From the NCBI GenBank assembly GCA_022794255.1, contig JAAWEL010000049.1, positions 1 through 64,000 of the forward strand: 64,000 bases of DNA, written 5' to 3'. The position numbers and the translations under genes were made by a program. Of this stretch, positions 1 through 7,894 are shown piece after piece. Every line of letters begins with the position of its first letter. The first letter of the stretch is position 1. The notes beneath the pieces were generated by a model. That model did not search any database. It saw nothing but the letters and a program-made list of their open reading frames with translations, and was not told the origin of the DNA. Source of the stretch: Lachnospiraceae bacterium (lineage in GTDB: Bacteria > Bacillota > Clostridia > Lachnospirales > Lachnospiraceae).

Positions 1-4
1 ACGC

Positions 5-40
5 AAAAAACGCTGGAACCATGCGGGTTTCCAGCGTTTT
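5..40 (-). terminator. Rho-independent terminator after tsf
   Basis: On the minus strand, just past the tsf stop codon, an 8-bp stem (cgctggaa at 11-18 pairing with ttccagcg at 29-36) is flanked by A and T runs. The minus-strand transcript therefore ends in a run of six U. The mirrored A run may let it work in both directions. Confidence 0.85.
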
Positions 41-62
41 GCTTAATCTTATGAAATTGGAA

Positions 63-995
63 TTACATTCCCATCTGCTTCGCCACTTCCTCAGCAAAGT
101 TCTCTTCCTTTTTGGCAAGTCCCTCACCAGTCTCAAACCGAACAAACTTCTTTACCTTGATATCGGCTCCATTTTCCTTCGCCACAGCCTTCACATACTG
201 ATCTACAGACTGCTTGCCATCCTCAGCCTTCACATAAATCTGGTCGAGCAGGCAGATCTCCTTCAGCTCCTTATTGATCCGCCCCATAACCATGCCGCTG
301 ATGATCTTATCATTGGCATCTGGCTTCTCATTCTTTGCAGCAGCGGTAAGAATCTCTTTCTCTTTCTCAATATAATCCGCACTGACCTCATCTCTGCTGG
401 TGAACTGCGGTTTCAAAGCAGCTGCCTGCATAGCCACATTCTTAGCCATCTCCTTAACAGCCTCGTTGACCACATTCGACTCTACAACCACCAGCACACC
501 GATTTTACCGCCAGCATGGATATAAGAAGCCACAAATCCTTCAGCCACCTCAACCTGCTCAAAGCGGCGGATGTTCATGTTCTCACCAATGATGGAAATC
601 TGGGTGGACAATGCTTCCTTTACAGTCAGAGATGGATCTTTGTCCCACTTCTCATCCATGAAAGCATCCATATCAGCAGCTGTTGTCTTCAGCGCCTGGG
701 CAGCCACATCGGCAGCATAGGTACGAAACTTCTCATTCTTTGCCACAAAGTCAGTCTCCGCATTAACCTCTACCACTACAGCCTTCTTCTCATCATCAGA
801 CAGGGCTGTCACTACAATCCCCTCTGCTGCAATGCGGCCAGCCTTCTTCTCAGCACCTGCCAAACCCTTTTCACGCAAAAAATCCACTGCTTTGTCCATA
901 TCGCCATCCGTAGCCGCCAGCGCTTTCTTGCAATCCATCATGCCGGCTCCGGTCATCTCTCTCAACTCTTTTACCATTGATGCTGTAATAGCCAT
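63..995 (-). CDS. tsf: Elongation factor Ts
   Basis: EF-Ts is the cytoplasmic guanine nucleotide exchange factor that reloads EF-Tu with GTP. The protein is 310 aa. Its N-terminus carries the UBA-like domain with the family signature VKELREMTGAGMMDCKKAL, followed by the core that includes AETDFVAKNEKF. I place the start at the ATG at 995, because GGAGGG lies 6-7 bases upstream and the next residues, MAITASMVKELR, match the family; the five-codon in-frame extension upstream contains that binding site. It follows rpsB as in most bacteria, but across an unusually long 331-bp spacer, and it ends at a strong terminator. Confidence 0.97.
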   Translation of the reverse strand: MAITASMVKELREMTGAGMMDCKKALAATDGDMDKAVDFLREKGLAGAEKKAGRIAAEGIVVTALSDDEKKAVVVEVNAETDFVAKNEKFRTYAADVAAQALKTTAADMDAFMDEKWDKDPSLTVKEALSTQISIIGENMNIRRFEQVEVAEGFVASYIHAGGKIGVLVVVESNVVNEAVKEMAKNVAMQAAALKPQFTSRDEVSADYIEKEKEILTAAAKNEKPDANDKIISGMVMGRINKELKEICLLDQIYVKAEDGKQSVDQYVKAVAKENGADIKVKKFVRFETGEGLAKKEENFAEEVAKQMGM

Positions 996-1326
996 TGTTA
1001 TTCCCTCCATTATCTTATAAATTTATGAAACAGCCTATTTGTCTGCTATCTCACTGAAATAGCCTGCTTTTCTCAAATATATCAGCTCAAAAAACTTTCT
1101 TTCCAAATTATTTTTCATGCTAAAAAATGCTTCAGCCTGCAAGCCGAAGCACTCTAGTGTACTGTCCGGATTATATTCAGGCAAAACCTCCTTATCTAAA
1201 TTTCCATCAGACTGAGTTGTCAGCGGAAGGCGATGCCACCACATCCCCCTTCTCCGCCTTGCTGATGAAAATTTATCCTGCCAAGCTTCGCTAGATATAA
1301 TGCAGACAGCACAATAGTCTCAATGA
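996..1326. other. Non-coding spacer between rpsB and tsf
   Basis: This 331-bp gap is long for an rpsB-tsf pair. It holds a hairpin followed by a U run on the minus strand (1122-1150). A possible weak minus-strand promoter, TTGCCT-17 bp-TACACT, lies about 170 bases upstream of tsf. A 69-codon minus-strand reading frame (1035-1244) also crosses the gap, but it contains the hairpin and resembles nothing I know, so I do not call it a gene. Confidence 0.5.
1122..1150 (-). terminator. Possible terminator or attenuator between rpsB and tsf
   Basis: Minus-strand hairpin GCTTCGGC-loop-GCTGAAGC at 1129-1150, followed after one base by six U (1122-1127). It would partly stop transcripts leaving rpsB, so that tsf would depend on read-through or on its own promoter in the spacer. 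The stem is short (about 8 bp including a G-U pair), so its strength is uncertain. Confidence 0.5.
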
Positions 1327-2070
1327 TTAAGCTTCCTCAGTTCCTTCTTCTGCTTCACCAAATGCGTCAGAAAAATCTGCCTCAGTCTCTCCCTGATTTG
1401 CCTCGATTACTGCATCTGCCATTTTTGATACAATCAGTTTGACAGCACGGATTGCATCATCATTCCCCGGAATCACATAATCCAGTTCTTCCGGATCACA
1501 GTTCGTATCTGCAATGCCAATCAGCGGGATATTCAGAGCATGGGCTTCTTGTACACAAATTCTCTCTTTCTTTGGATCCACGATAAAGATTGCATCCGGC
1601 AGTCTCCGCATCTCTTTGATGCCGCCCAGGTTCTTCTCCAGCTTCTCCCACTCTTTCTTCAATGCGATAACTTCCTTTTTGGGAAGCACATCAAAGGTTC
1701 CGTCCTCCGACATTGCCTCAATTGCTTTCAACCGGTCAATACGGCTGCGGATCGTCTTAAAATTGGTCAGCATACCGCCTAACCATCTCTCATTCACATA
1801 AAACATGCCACAACGCTCTGCTTCTGTCTTGATGGCATCCTGCGCCTGCTTTTTGGTTCCAACAAACAGAATCGTACCGCCATTGGCCACAATATCGGAT
1901 ACTGCATTGTATGCCTCGTCTACTTTTCCTACAGACTTCTGCAGATCAATGATATAGATACCATTTCTCTCTGTGTAGATGTACGGAGCCATCTTAGGGT
2001 TCCATCTGCGGGTCTGATGTCCGAAATGTACTCCTGCTTCCAAAAGCTGCTTCATAGAAATAACACTCAT
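1327..2070 (-). CDS. rpsB: 30S ribosomal protein S2
   Basis: S2 is a primary or late-binding protein of the small ribosomal subunit, bridging head and body on the back side. The 247-aa protein begins [19 protein letters not shown] and contains the signatures [12 protein letters not shown] and [12 protein letters not shown]. The acidic C-terminal tail is typical of Clostridia. The start at 2070 has GGAGGAAAG immediately upstream. A near-consensus vegetative promoter lies 110 bp upstream, leaving a leader of roughly 100 nt that could host autoregulation by S2; I could not define a specific structure there. Confidence 0.97.
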   Translation of the reverse strand: MSVISMKQLLEAGVHFGHQTRRWNPKMAPYIYTERNGIYIIDLQKSVGKVDEAYNAVSDIVANGGTILFVGTKKQAQDAIKTEAERCGMFYVNERWLGGMLTNFKTIRSRIDRLKAIEAMSEDGTFDVLPKKEVIALKKEWEKLEKNLGGIKEMRRLPDAIFIVDPKKERICVQEAHALNIPLIGIADTNCDPEELDYVIPGNDDAIRAVKLIVSKMADAVIEANQGETEADFSDAFGEAEEGTEEA

Positions 2071-2179
2071 ATTTCTTTCCTCCATTTGGTTTTTCTTCCG
2101 TCTGCATCTTATGTTTCCGCCGGGACCCGTCCTCAGGCACCTCCTTTGGAATCAGCAAACGTGATTTTTCAACTTCTGT

Positions 2180-2208
2180 ATCATAACACACCTTCCATAG
2201 ATTGACAA
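2180..2208 (-). promoter_or_regulatory. Sigma-A promoter of rpsB
   Basis: Minus-strand -35 TTGTCA (2203-2208) and -10 TATGAT (2180-2185), separated by exactly 17 bp. Transcription would start near 2173, giving a leader of about 100 nt before rpsB. Confidence 0.75.
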
Positions 2209-2231
2209 GTACTTTTTTGCTATTTTGGTGG

Positions 2232-3137
2232 CTATTTCCCCTGCCCCTCCAGATACAACCGGATATTATCCAGCACCTTCCTGCTAAGTAACTGAAAAGC
2301 TTGCTTTGTTCTTCCCACGGAAACTTTCATACAAACTACATTCTTCTTCTGAATCAATTTCCCTGTAGCATCCCCAAGAGCGGCCTCCGTATCACAGCAA
2401 TAAAGGTTATCCTCGCATTCCAGCCATTTTGCCAGAGCCGCTGTATCTGAGGCTGTCCCTATGGATGTATTCATAAGAATCTTTTTGTTCCCCAAACACT
2501 GAAATTGCTCCTCATGAAGCAAGATTACATTTTTATTGAGACAGGTAATCACGACCTGATTGTGGGTAAGCAGCTCCTCTAACGGCAAATACTTTATTCC
2601 TGCCGCTTCCTTTTCAGGCTTTCTCGTTCTGCTGTAGTAAGAAACTTCGGCTCCCATCATCTGCAGGGCAAATGCCACCATACCTCCGGACACTCCCAGG
2701 CCTATGATTCCCACTGGCATCCCAGTCAGCTCCAATGCCTCCTCCTGCCACATAGGAAAATCAAATCCATGAAGAATCCTCACCAGCTGATACAATACAT
2801 ACTCCACCACTCCCCGGTCTCCATAATCCCGTATTCCTAAAACCTGAATCCCCCTCTCTCTGGCACAGGCAATATCCACATTGGCGCTGGCCTCGGAATA
2901 CAAACTGCAGCACATTCCCACATAGCGAATATTGGAACACTGCTCCAGGATATTTCTGCCGATCTGAGAGGTATAGCTTACTAAAACCCCGTCTGCATCC
3001 CCGATTCTCTTTACAATCTCCTTTTCATCTTCCGGAATATCTTCATATAAAATGATCCTTTTTGCATACTTTTTAAGCTCCTTTTGTGCTTCTAAGGTCA
3101 GGCTTACCGGCTCTATAGCCACCAATTTTTCAAACAT
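2232..3137 (-). CDS. 2-hydroxyacid dehydrogenase-like NAD-binding protein lacking the catalytic residues
   Basis: The fold matches the D-isomer-specific 2-hydroxyacid dehydrogenases: an N-terminal flavodoxin-like half and a Rossmann NAD(P)-binding half with GLGVSG at residues 146-151. The ATG at 3137 (301 aa) is preferred over an upstream GTG because GAGGAGAAAAGGT sits directly before it. The usual catalytic Arg (motif N-x-x-R-G) reads NTSIG at 223-227, so Arg is Ile226. The usual T-P-H motif reads M-K-V at 270-272, so His is Val. A classical dehydrogenase reaction is therefore unlikely. It may sense NAD(H), bind a ligand, or catalyse something else. It lies directly upstream of the rpsB promoter with no clear terminator between them. 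Family assignment is good; function is unknown. Confidence 0.8.
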   Translation of the reverse strand: MFEKLVAIEPVSLTLEAQKELKKYAKRIILYEDIPEDEKEIVKRIGDADGVLVSYTSQIGRNILEQCSNIRYVGMCCSLYSEASANVDIACARERGIQVLGIRDYGDRGVVEYVLYQLVRILHGFDFPMWQEEALELTGMPVGIIGLGVSGGMVAFALQMMGAEVSYYSRTRKPEKEAAGIKYLPLEELLTHNQVVITCLNKNVILLHEEQFQCLGNKKILMNTSIGTASDTAALAKWLECEDNLYCCDTEAALGDATGKLIQKKNVVCMKVSVGRTKQAFQLLSRKVLDNIRLYLEGQGK

Positions 3138-3360
3138 ACCTTTTCTCCTCAAGAAATAATCCGTAAAATCGGATCCTGTCTGCTTTGTCACTGTACATGA
3201 AGTATACCTTCTTTCATCATTTTGTGCAACACAGAATCCGCTTCATGGCACAACCTTTTTCATTCTTGTATTATAGATCGTCTTATATTTAACACACCGT
3301 TTAAGAGTCAAGCTTGATCCCTTCAAAAATTCAGTACTGTGTGAGCAGGTAAAAACAGCA

Positions 3361-3394
3361 AAAAGGCCGGAACCCTAGATAGCCCCAGCCTTTG
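3361..3394 (-). terminator. Terminator after the aconitase-family hydratase
   Basis: Minus-strand stem AAAGGCTGG pairing with CCGGCCTTT around a loop of about 14 nt, running into five U. It sits 20-55 bp past the stop codon of the hydratase. Confidence 0.75.
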
Positions 3395-3416
3395 TCTGTA
3401 TAACTGACTGCCAATA

Positions 3417-5708
3417 TTATCTGTTTCTGTTATAATTGATCAGACAGCCTGCCTTCACAATCTTTTTCTCGTCCTCAGTCATATCCGCAATATATAATGT
3501 AATTTTCTTTACCTTCTCTCCAATCACATAGGCCTGTATATTTTTCATATCCCCATCCAGGGCAGCCTTGATCTTTGGCACATAGATGTAATCTCCCACC
3601 TGAAATTCTTCCGGCTCTCCTTCCATCTGGAACGGAATCATTCCCCAGTTCATCACATTGGAACGGTAGCGCTTGGTGGCGTACTCAATGCAGATGTTCG
3701 CTAAGCCGCCAATCACCCGCTGGCAGCTGGCTGCCTGCTCTCTGGCAGAGCCGTCCCCGGGGCGTCTGGCATAAATCATGCTTCCAATCTCCGTCTCGGA
3801 TGCTTTCACATTTTCATTGCCTGGAATGGTGTGGATCTTCTCAAATACAGCGGTAAGCTCTGGTTCTGCCTGAGTAGGACAAACTCCTGCCACTCTCGCC
3901 TTCTCGATCTTATCCACTGCTTTGCTTCTGCCCACATACTCCGGATCCCTTCTGGACAAGGTAAATTCTGCCAGTCCCAGGGGATTAGAGCGGTAGGAAG
4001 AGGTCTCTCCAGAAGGAATCAGCTCATCAGTGGTAGTCACCGGATCCAGGATCTTTGAGCAAACCTTTAAGAGAATGTTTTCAGTCAGAGGACTCATCTT
4101 GGGCCAGTCCTTGATATTAGGGCCATAGACAAGCTCTGCTTTCTCATCACCCTTTTTATATCCCTGGTAAATCCTTGCCTTATATACACGGTCATCGAAG
4201 GTGTACTCTGGCATCTGATAGTTATCCACAATATCTGTGGCTGGTGTCAGGATTCCTCCATTAGCTGCTGTAGCTGCAATAGAGCGGGCATCCATCAAAG
4301 CCACGGCTGACATCTGTCCCACCCCTGGCTTGGAACCTTCCCGGTTGGGGAAGTTCCGGGTTGTATGACGGATAGAGAATCCATTGTTAGCCGGAGTATC
4401 GCCAGCTCCGAAACAGGGGCCGCAGAAGGCAGTTTTCAAAACAGCACCTGCTGCCATCAAATCAGCAATAGCGCCTTTTCTCACCAAATCGATATACACT
4501 GGCTGAGAGGAAGGATAGACAGACAATGCGAAGATGTCTGCTCCACAGCTCTTTCCCTGTAAAATATGAGCCGCTTCCATTACATTCGTGTAGTTGCCAC
4601 CAGCACATCCAGCAATAATCCCCTGGGTAGCCATCAGTTTGCCATCCACAATTTTATCTGTCATAGAGAACTGAATATCCGGGTTCCCTGTAACCTTGGT
4701 TGCTTCCACCTCAATGCTTCTGAGAATATCACCCAGATTAGCATTCAACTCCTCAATCTCATATGTATTGCTAGGATGGAACGGAAGAGCGATCATCGGC
4801 TTTACCGTACTCATATCCACATAGACAACCCCGTCATAATAAGCTACCTCTGCCGGATTTAGCTCTTTGTACTCCTCTCCTCTTCCATGCATAGTGAGAA
4901 ATTCTCTTGTATCCCCATCCGTTCTCCATATAGAAGAAAGGCAGGTAGTCTCTGTTGTCATAACATCAATCCCATTGCGGAAATCCGTAGTCATAGAGGC
5001 AATACCCGGCCCCACAAATTCCATCACCTTGTTCTTCACATAACCAGATTGATAGACAGCGCCAATAATAGCCAGGGCTATATCCTGAGGTCCTACTCCA
5101 GGATTGGGCTTTCCGTCCAGATAGATAGCTACAACTCCTGGATAATTCACATCATAGGTATCGCACAGAAGCTGTTTTACCAGCTCACCGCCCCCCTCAC
5201 CAATAGCCATGGTTCCCAGAGCGCCGTAGCGGGTATGGCTGTCTGAGCCAAGAATCATCTTACCGCATCCTGCCATCATCTCCCGCATGTACTGATGAAT
5301 CACTGCAATATGAGGAGGTACAAAGATGCCACCGTATTTTTTGCAGGCAGACAGTCCAAACACATGATCATCCTCATTGATGGTGCCCCCCACTGCACAG
5401 AGAGAATTGTGACAGTTTGTCAGCACATAGGGAAGAGGAAATTTCTCCATGCCGGACGCCTTTGCTGTCTGAATGATTCCCACAAAGGTAATGTCATGGC
5501 TGGTCATGGCATCAAAACGTAGCCGAAGCTTTCCCATATCACCAGATGTATTGTGCTTTTCCAGAATTGAATAAGCGATCGTCCCCTTTTTCGCCTCTTC
5601 TTTGTTGGTCTCCCTCCCTGTCAGTGCCGCCACCTTTGCCACCTCAGCCTCCGGCACCAGCTCGGTTCCTTTTACCAGAAATGCACCGCCCTCATACAGT
5701 TTTACCAT
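3417..5708 (-). CDS. Aconitase-family hydratase (YbhJ-like)
   Basis: This 763-aa protein belongs to the aconitase/homoaconitase superfamily of [4Fe-4S] hydro-lyases. The catalytic-domain signature SDSHT is at residues 155-159. Three likely cluster ligands are Cys368 ([10 protein letters not shown]) and Cys429/Cys432 (CGPCFGAG). The C-terminal swivel domain follows. The length and the divergent motifs fit the uncharacterised YbhJ group rather than AcnA/AcnB or LeuC; its substrate is not known to me. AAGGAGGAG precedes the ATG. It is monocistronic, with its own promoter and terminator, and a palindrome overlaps the -10 element, so expression is probably regulated. Confidence 0.88.
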   Translation of the reverse strand: MVKLYEGGAFLVKGTELVPEAEVAKVAALTGRETNKEEAKKGTIAYSILEKHNTSGDMGKLRLRFDAMTSHDITFVGIIQTAKASGMEKFPLPYVLTNCHNSLCAVGGTINEDDHVFGLSACKKYGGIFVPPHIAVIHQYMREMMAGCGKMILGSDSHTRYGALGTMAIGEGGGELVKQLLCDTYDVNYPGVVAIYLDGKPNPGVGPQDIALAIIGAVYQSGYVKNKVMEFVGPGIASMTTDFRNGIDVMTTETTCLSSIWRTDGDTREFLTMHGRGEEYKELNPAEVAYYDGVVYVDMSTVKPMIALPFHPSNTYEIEELNANLGDILRSIEVEATKVTGNPDIQFSMTDKIVDGKLMATQGIIAGCAGGNYTNVMEAAHILQGKSCGADIFALSVYPSSQPVYIDLVRKGAIADLMAAGAVLKTAFCGPCFGAGDTPANNGFSIRHTTRNFPNREGSKPGVGQMSAVALMDARSIAATAANGGILTPATDIVDNYQMPEYTFDDRVYKARIYQGYKKGDEKAELVYGPNIKDWPKMSPLTENILLKVCSKILDPVTTTDELIPSGETSSYRSNPLGLAEFTLSRRDPEYVGRSKAVDKIEKARVAGVCPTQAEPELTAVFEKIHTIPGNENVKASETEIGSMIYARRPGDGSAREQAASCQRVIGGLANICIEYATKRYRSNVMNWGMIPFQMEGEPEEFQVGDYIYVPKIKAALDGDMKNIQAYVIGEKVKKITLYIADMTEDEKKIVKAGCLINYNRNR

Positions 5709-5793
5709 TTCAATTCTCCTCCTTAAGAAAATTTTATATTTCCTTTTCTGATGCTTCCATTATGTACCCAAAAGCAGTAATAGTCAAATACTA

Positions 5794-5827
5794 TATCTAT
5801 TATATATCCCATAGATAAAACCAATAA
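5794..5827 (-). promoter_or_regulatory. Promoter of the hydratase with an overlapping inverted repeat
   Basis: Minus-strand -35 TTATTG (5822-5827) and -10 TATAAT (5799-5804), 17 bp apart. A perfect 7-bp inverted repeat, TATCTAT-N10-ATAGATA, spans 5794-5817 and covers the -10 element and much of the spacer. This is a natural place for a dimeric repressor. No regulator gene lies next to it, so the binder is unknown. Confidence 0.5.
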
Positions 5828-5902
5828 TCATTCGTTATCCCTATACATCCCGTCATTTGCCGCCTGCTCCTGGAATAAAATTCTGCCAAACTTCTTTGAA
5901 AG

Positions 5903-5936
5903 CCAAAAATAAGAAGGATCCCAACAGGAACCCTTC
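5903..5936 (-). terminator. Terminator after the coiled-coil protein
   Basis: Minus-strand hairpin AAGGGTTCC-tgtt-GGGATCCTT (5914-5935), followed by CTTATTTTT. It lies about 10 bp past the stop codon of the gene at 5946-6872. Confidence 0.75.
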
Positions 5937-5945
5937 CCAGCTCAC

Positions 5946-6872
5946 TTATGCCTTACGGATATATTTTCCGTCTTTTTCTTCCTCCTGCTTCTCACGTTCC
6001 ACCTGAGCTGCCGCGCTGTATGCCGCCTTTCCCAGCTTAAACGCCTGGGGCCTGCTGTCCAACTCCACACTGGCAGCCGTTGCTGCCCCGTCACCATAAA
6101 CAATCGCCCGCTTTTCTGTCAGCATCGCCCTTCTTTTATCCTCCTCATCCTGGTCCGCAAGCATCTGTTCCTCTGCCAGCTCTTTTAACTGCTCTCTGTA
6201 ATCAATCGCTTCATCAAGCAGCGCTCTCTCCTGCTCCTCATTCAAACGCTTTTCATCCGAGATCTCATGCACCATCTTCCCGTCATCCCATCTTCTGAGT
6301 CGTTTCATGCGCCGCTCCCGGTGGGCTTGTTCTTCTGCTGCCTTTTTCATTCGCTTTTTCTTGCTCTCCAGATCCTTTTTCCAAGGCTTTGCCAAAATCT
6401 TAATCTGCAGCTCCTGGTTCGCTGCCTGGAGCTGAGCGGCACGAATCTGCTGGAACACCGAACTGTCTTTTCCCGCCATCCCTATGCTGCCTGCCATCTT
6501 AGCTGTCTGAATGTGCTCCGCCTCTTCCCGGGTCTTAGCCGCCTTTAGCTGTTCCTCATAGGACGCCCGCTCTCTCTCTATGGCAATGGCCTGCCGGTAG
6601 AGTTCTGGCGCATATCGGCGAAGAAATTCCTTCTCCTCCCCGGTAAGTCTTGCCCCGGACAGAAGCTTTCGCCTGATCTTCTGCAGCTTTCTCTGAATCT
6701 GCGACTTGCTTAGTCCGGTTCGCTCTGCACTGACTGCTTTAACAAACACTCCCTTAGCCCGTTTGAGATCCACTCCGGAAGCTACCGGCGATGCACCAAA
6801 CGGTTTGACTGTCCTGCGCTCCTCAGTGCGAATCGGTTTCAAAGAATCACTCAGACTTTTTGAGCCTTCCAT
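5946..6872 (-). CDS. Charged coiled-coil protein of unknown function
   Basis: I do not recognise this 308-aa protein. It has no signal peptide or membrane segment. The first 60 residues are basic and Ser/Pro-containing. From about residue 70 to the end it is dominated by Lys, Glu, Arg and Gln in long helices (for example KKRMKKAAEEQAHRERRMKR and LNEEQERALLDEAIDYREQL), typical of cytoplasmic coiled coils. The start at 6872 is chosen because GGGGGGAG lies about 10 bases upstream; an ATG at 6902 with AGGAAG is the alternative. The gene sits 97 bp downstream of a patatin phospholipase on the same strand and ends at its own terminator. A role in scaffolding is conceivable but unsupported. Confidence 0.7.
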   Translation of the reverse strand: MEGSKSLSDSLKPIRTEERRTVKPFGASPVASGVDLKRAKGVFVKAVSAERTGLSKSQIQRKLQKIRRKLLSGARLTGEEKEFLRRYAPELYRQAIAIERERASYEEQLKAAKTREEAEHIQTAKMAGSIGMAGKDSSVFQQIRAAQLQAANQELQIKILAKPWKKDLESKKKRMKKAAEEQAHRERRMKRLRRWDDGKMVHEISDEKRLNEEQERALLDEAIDYREQLKELAEEQMLADQDEEDKRRAMLTEKRAIVYGDGAATAASVELDSRPQAFKLGKAAYSAAAQVEREKQEEEKDGKYIRKA

Positions 6873-6969
6873 ACCCACACTACTCCCCCCTTTGCAAGCC
6901 ATTACAAAAGTTTCTTCCTATGATAGATATGTCGGCATATTCTGCAATTTGTTAAGGCAAACGATCCCC

Positions 6970-7860
6970 CTATCTGTCGGTATTGTGCAGTCTTTCCTTG
7001 TTCATCCAATCCTTCAGCCGATTCAGCGAAGCTTCTGCATCCTTTCTTCCCAGCTCATAAGTTATCTGCAGCTTCTCAGGGCTGTGCTCCATCCGCCCGA
7101 TCTCCAGCTTTTTGCTGGGGCAGATTACAAAAACCTCCCCCTCCTTTTCAAGACGCCGGATATACTGGATCGTCTTGTTATATACAATATGACGTCTCTC
7201 CATTGCATGTATAAACCGGGGGTATCTTAAATAACGCACCCGGGCCATGGTTCCCATAAGGCTTTTCTCCGGTGCCTTTACATACCCTTCCTGTCTGGTC
7301 AGAACCACCACATTCCTTTTAAATCCCATTCGTCTGAAAGCCCGCACCGGGATGCTGTCTGTGTAGGCCCCGTCTAACAGCCTTTTTCCGTTAAGCTTCA
7401 CCATACGGGACACACAGGGAAGAGAGGCCGAAGCCCGCATAATATCCACATGCTTCCTCATATCCGTCATCCGCAAATATTCCGGCTTTCCAGTCATCAC
7501 ATTGCTGCAGGTGGCATAAAACTCGCTTTTTGAACGCTTAAATGCATTATAATCATAAGGTTCCAATCGGTCCGGCAGATCATGGTAGCAGAACTTCACT
7601 CCTACCATATTTCCCGTCAGCAGCAGATTGCGGAGGCTCATAAACCTCCAGTCCTTACAATACCGTTTGTAATAACGGATACTCCGGCCCTTCTGCCCTG
7701 ATAAATAAGAGCAGCCATGAACCACACCGGCAGATACCCCTATCACGCCATCAAACACAATTCCATGATCCAGAAAAACATCTAACACACCGGCCGTATA
7801 GATTCCCCGCATACCTCCTCCCTCCAATACCAGCCCGGTCTTTTCCAAATGCTCCATCAA
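6970..7860 (-). CDS. Patatin-like phospholipase family protein
   Basis: This 296-aa protein carries the full patatin toolkit: oxyanion loop GGGMRG (residues 14-19), nucleophile elbow GVSAG with Ser43, and the partner Asp in DGA at 163-165, giving a Ser-Asp dyad. Members hydrolyse acyl chains from phospholipids or other esters. It resembles the bacterial YjjU-like subgroup, usually cytoplasmic or membrane-peripheral; no signal peptide is visible. It lies 34 bp downstream of glgX and upstream of the coiled-coil gene, so the three may share transcripts. Family is clear; the physiological substrate is not. Confidence 0.9.
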   Translation of the reverse strand: MMEHLEKTGLVLEGGGMRGIYTAGVLDVFLDHGIVFDGVIGVSAGVVHGCSYLSGQKGRSIRYYKRYCKDWRFMSLRNLLLTGNMVGVKFCYHDLPDRLEPYDYNAFKRSKSEFYATCSNVMTGKPEYLRMTDMRKHVDIMRASASLPCVSRMVKLNGKRLLDGAYTDSIPVRAFRRMGFKRNVVVLTRQEGYVKAPEKSLMGTMARVRYLRYPRFIHAMERRHIVYNKTIQYIRRLEKEGEVFVICPSKKLEIGRMEHSPEKLQITYELGRKDAEASLNRLKDWMNKERLHNTDR

Positions 7861-7894
7861 TCCTGCCTCCTGTCACAAAATCATAACACTTTTT

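Noticed and set aside
1035-1244. 69-codon minus-strand frame between rpsB and tsf
   Set aside because: It contains a terminator-like hairpin and has no known relatives or domain pattern; kept only as an observation about the spacer.
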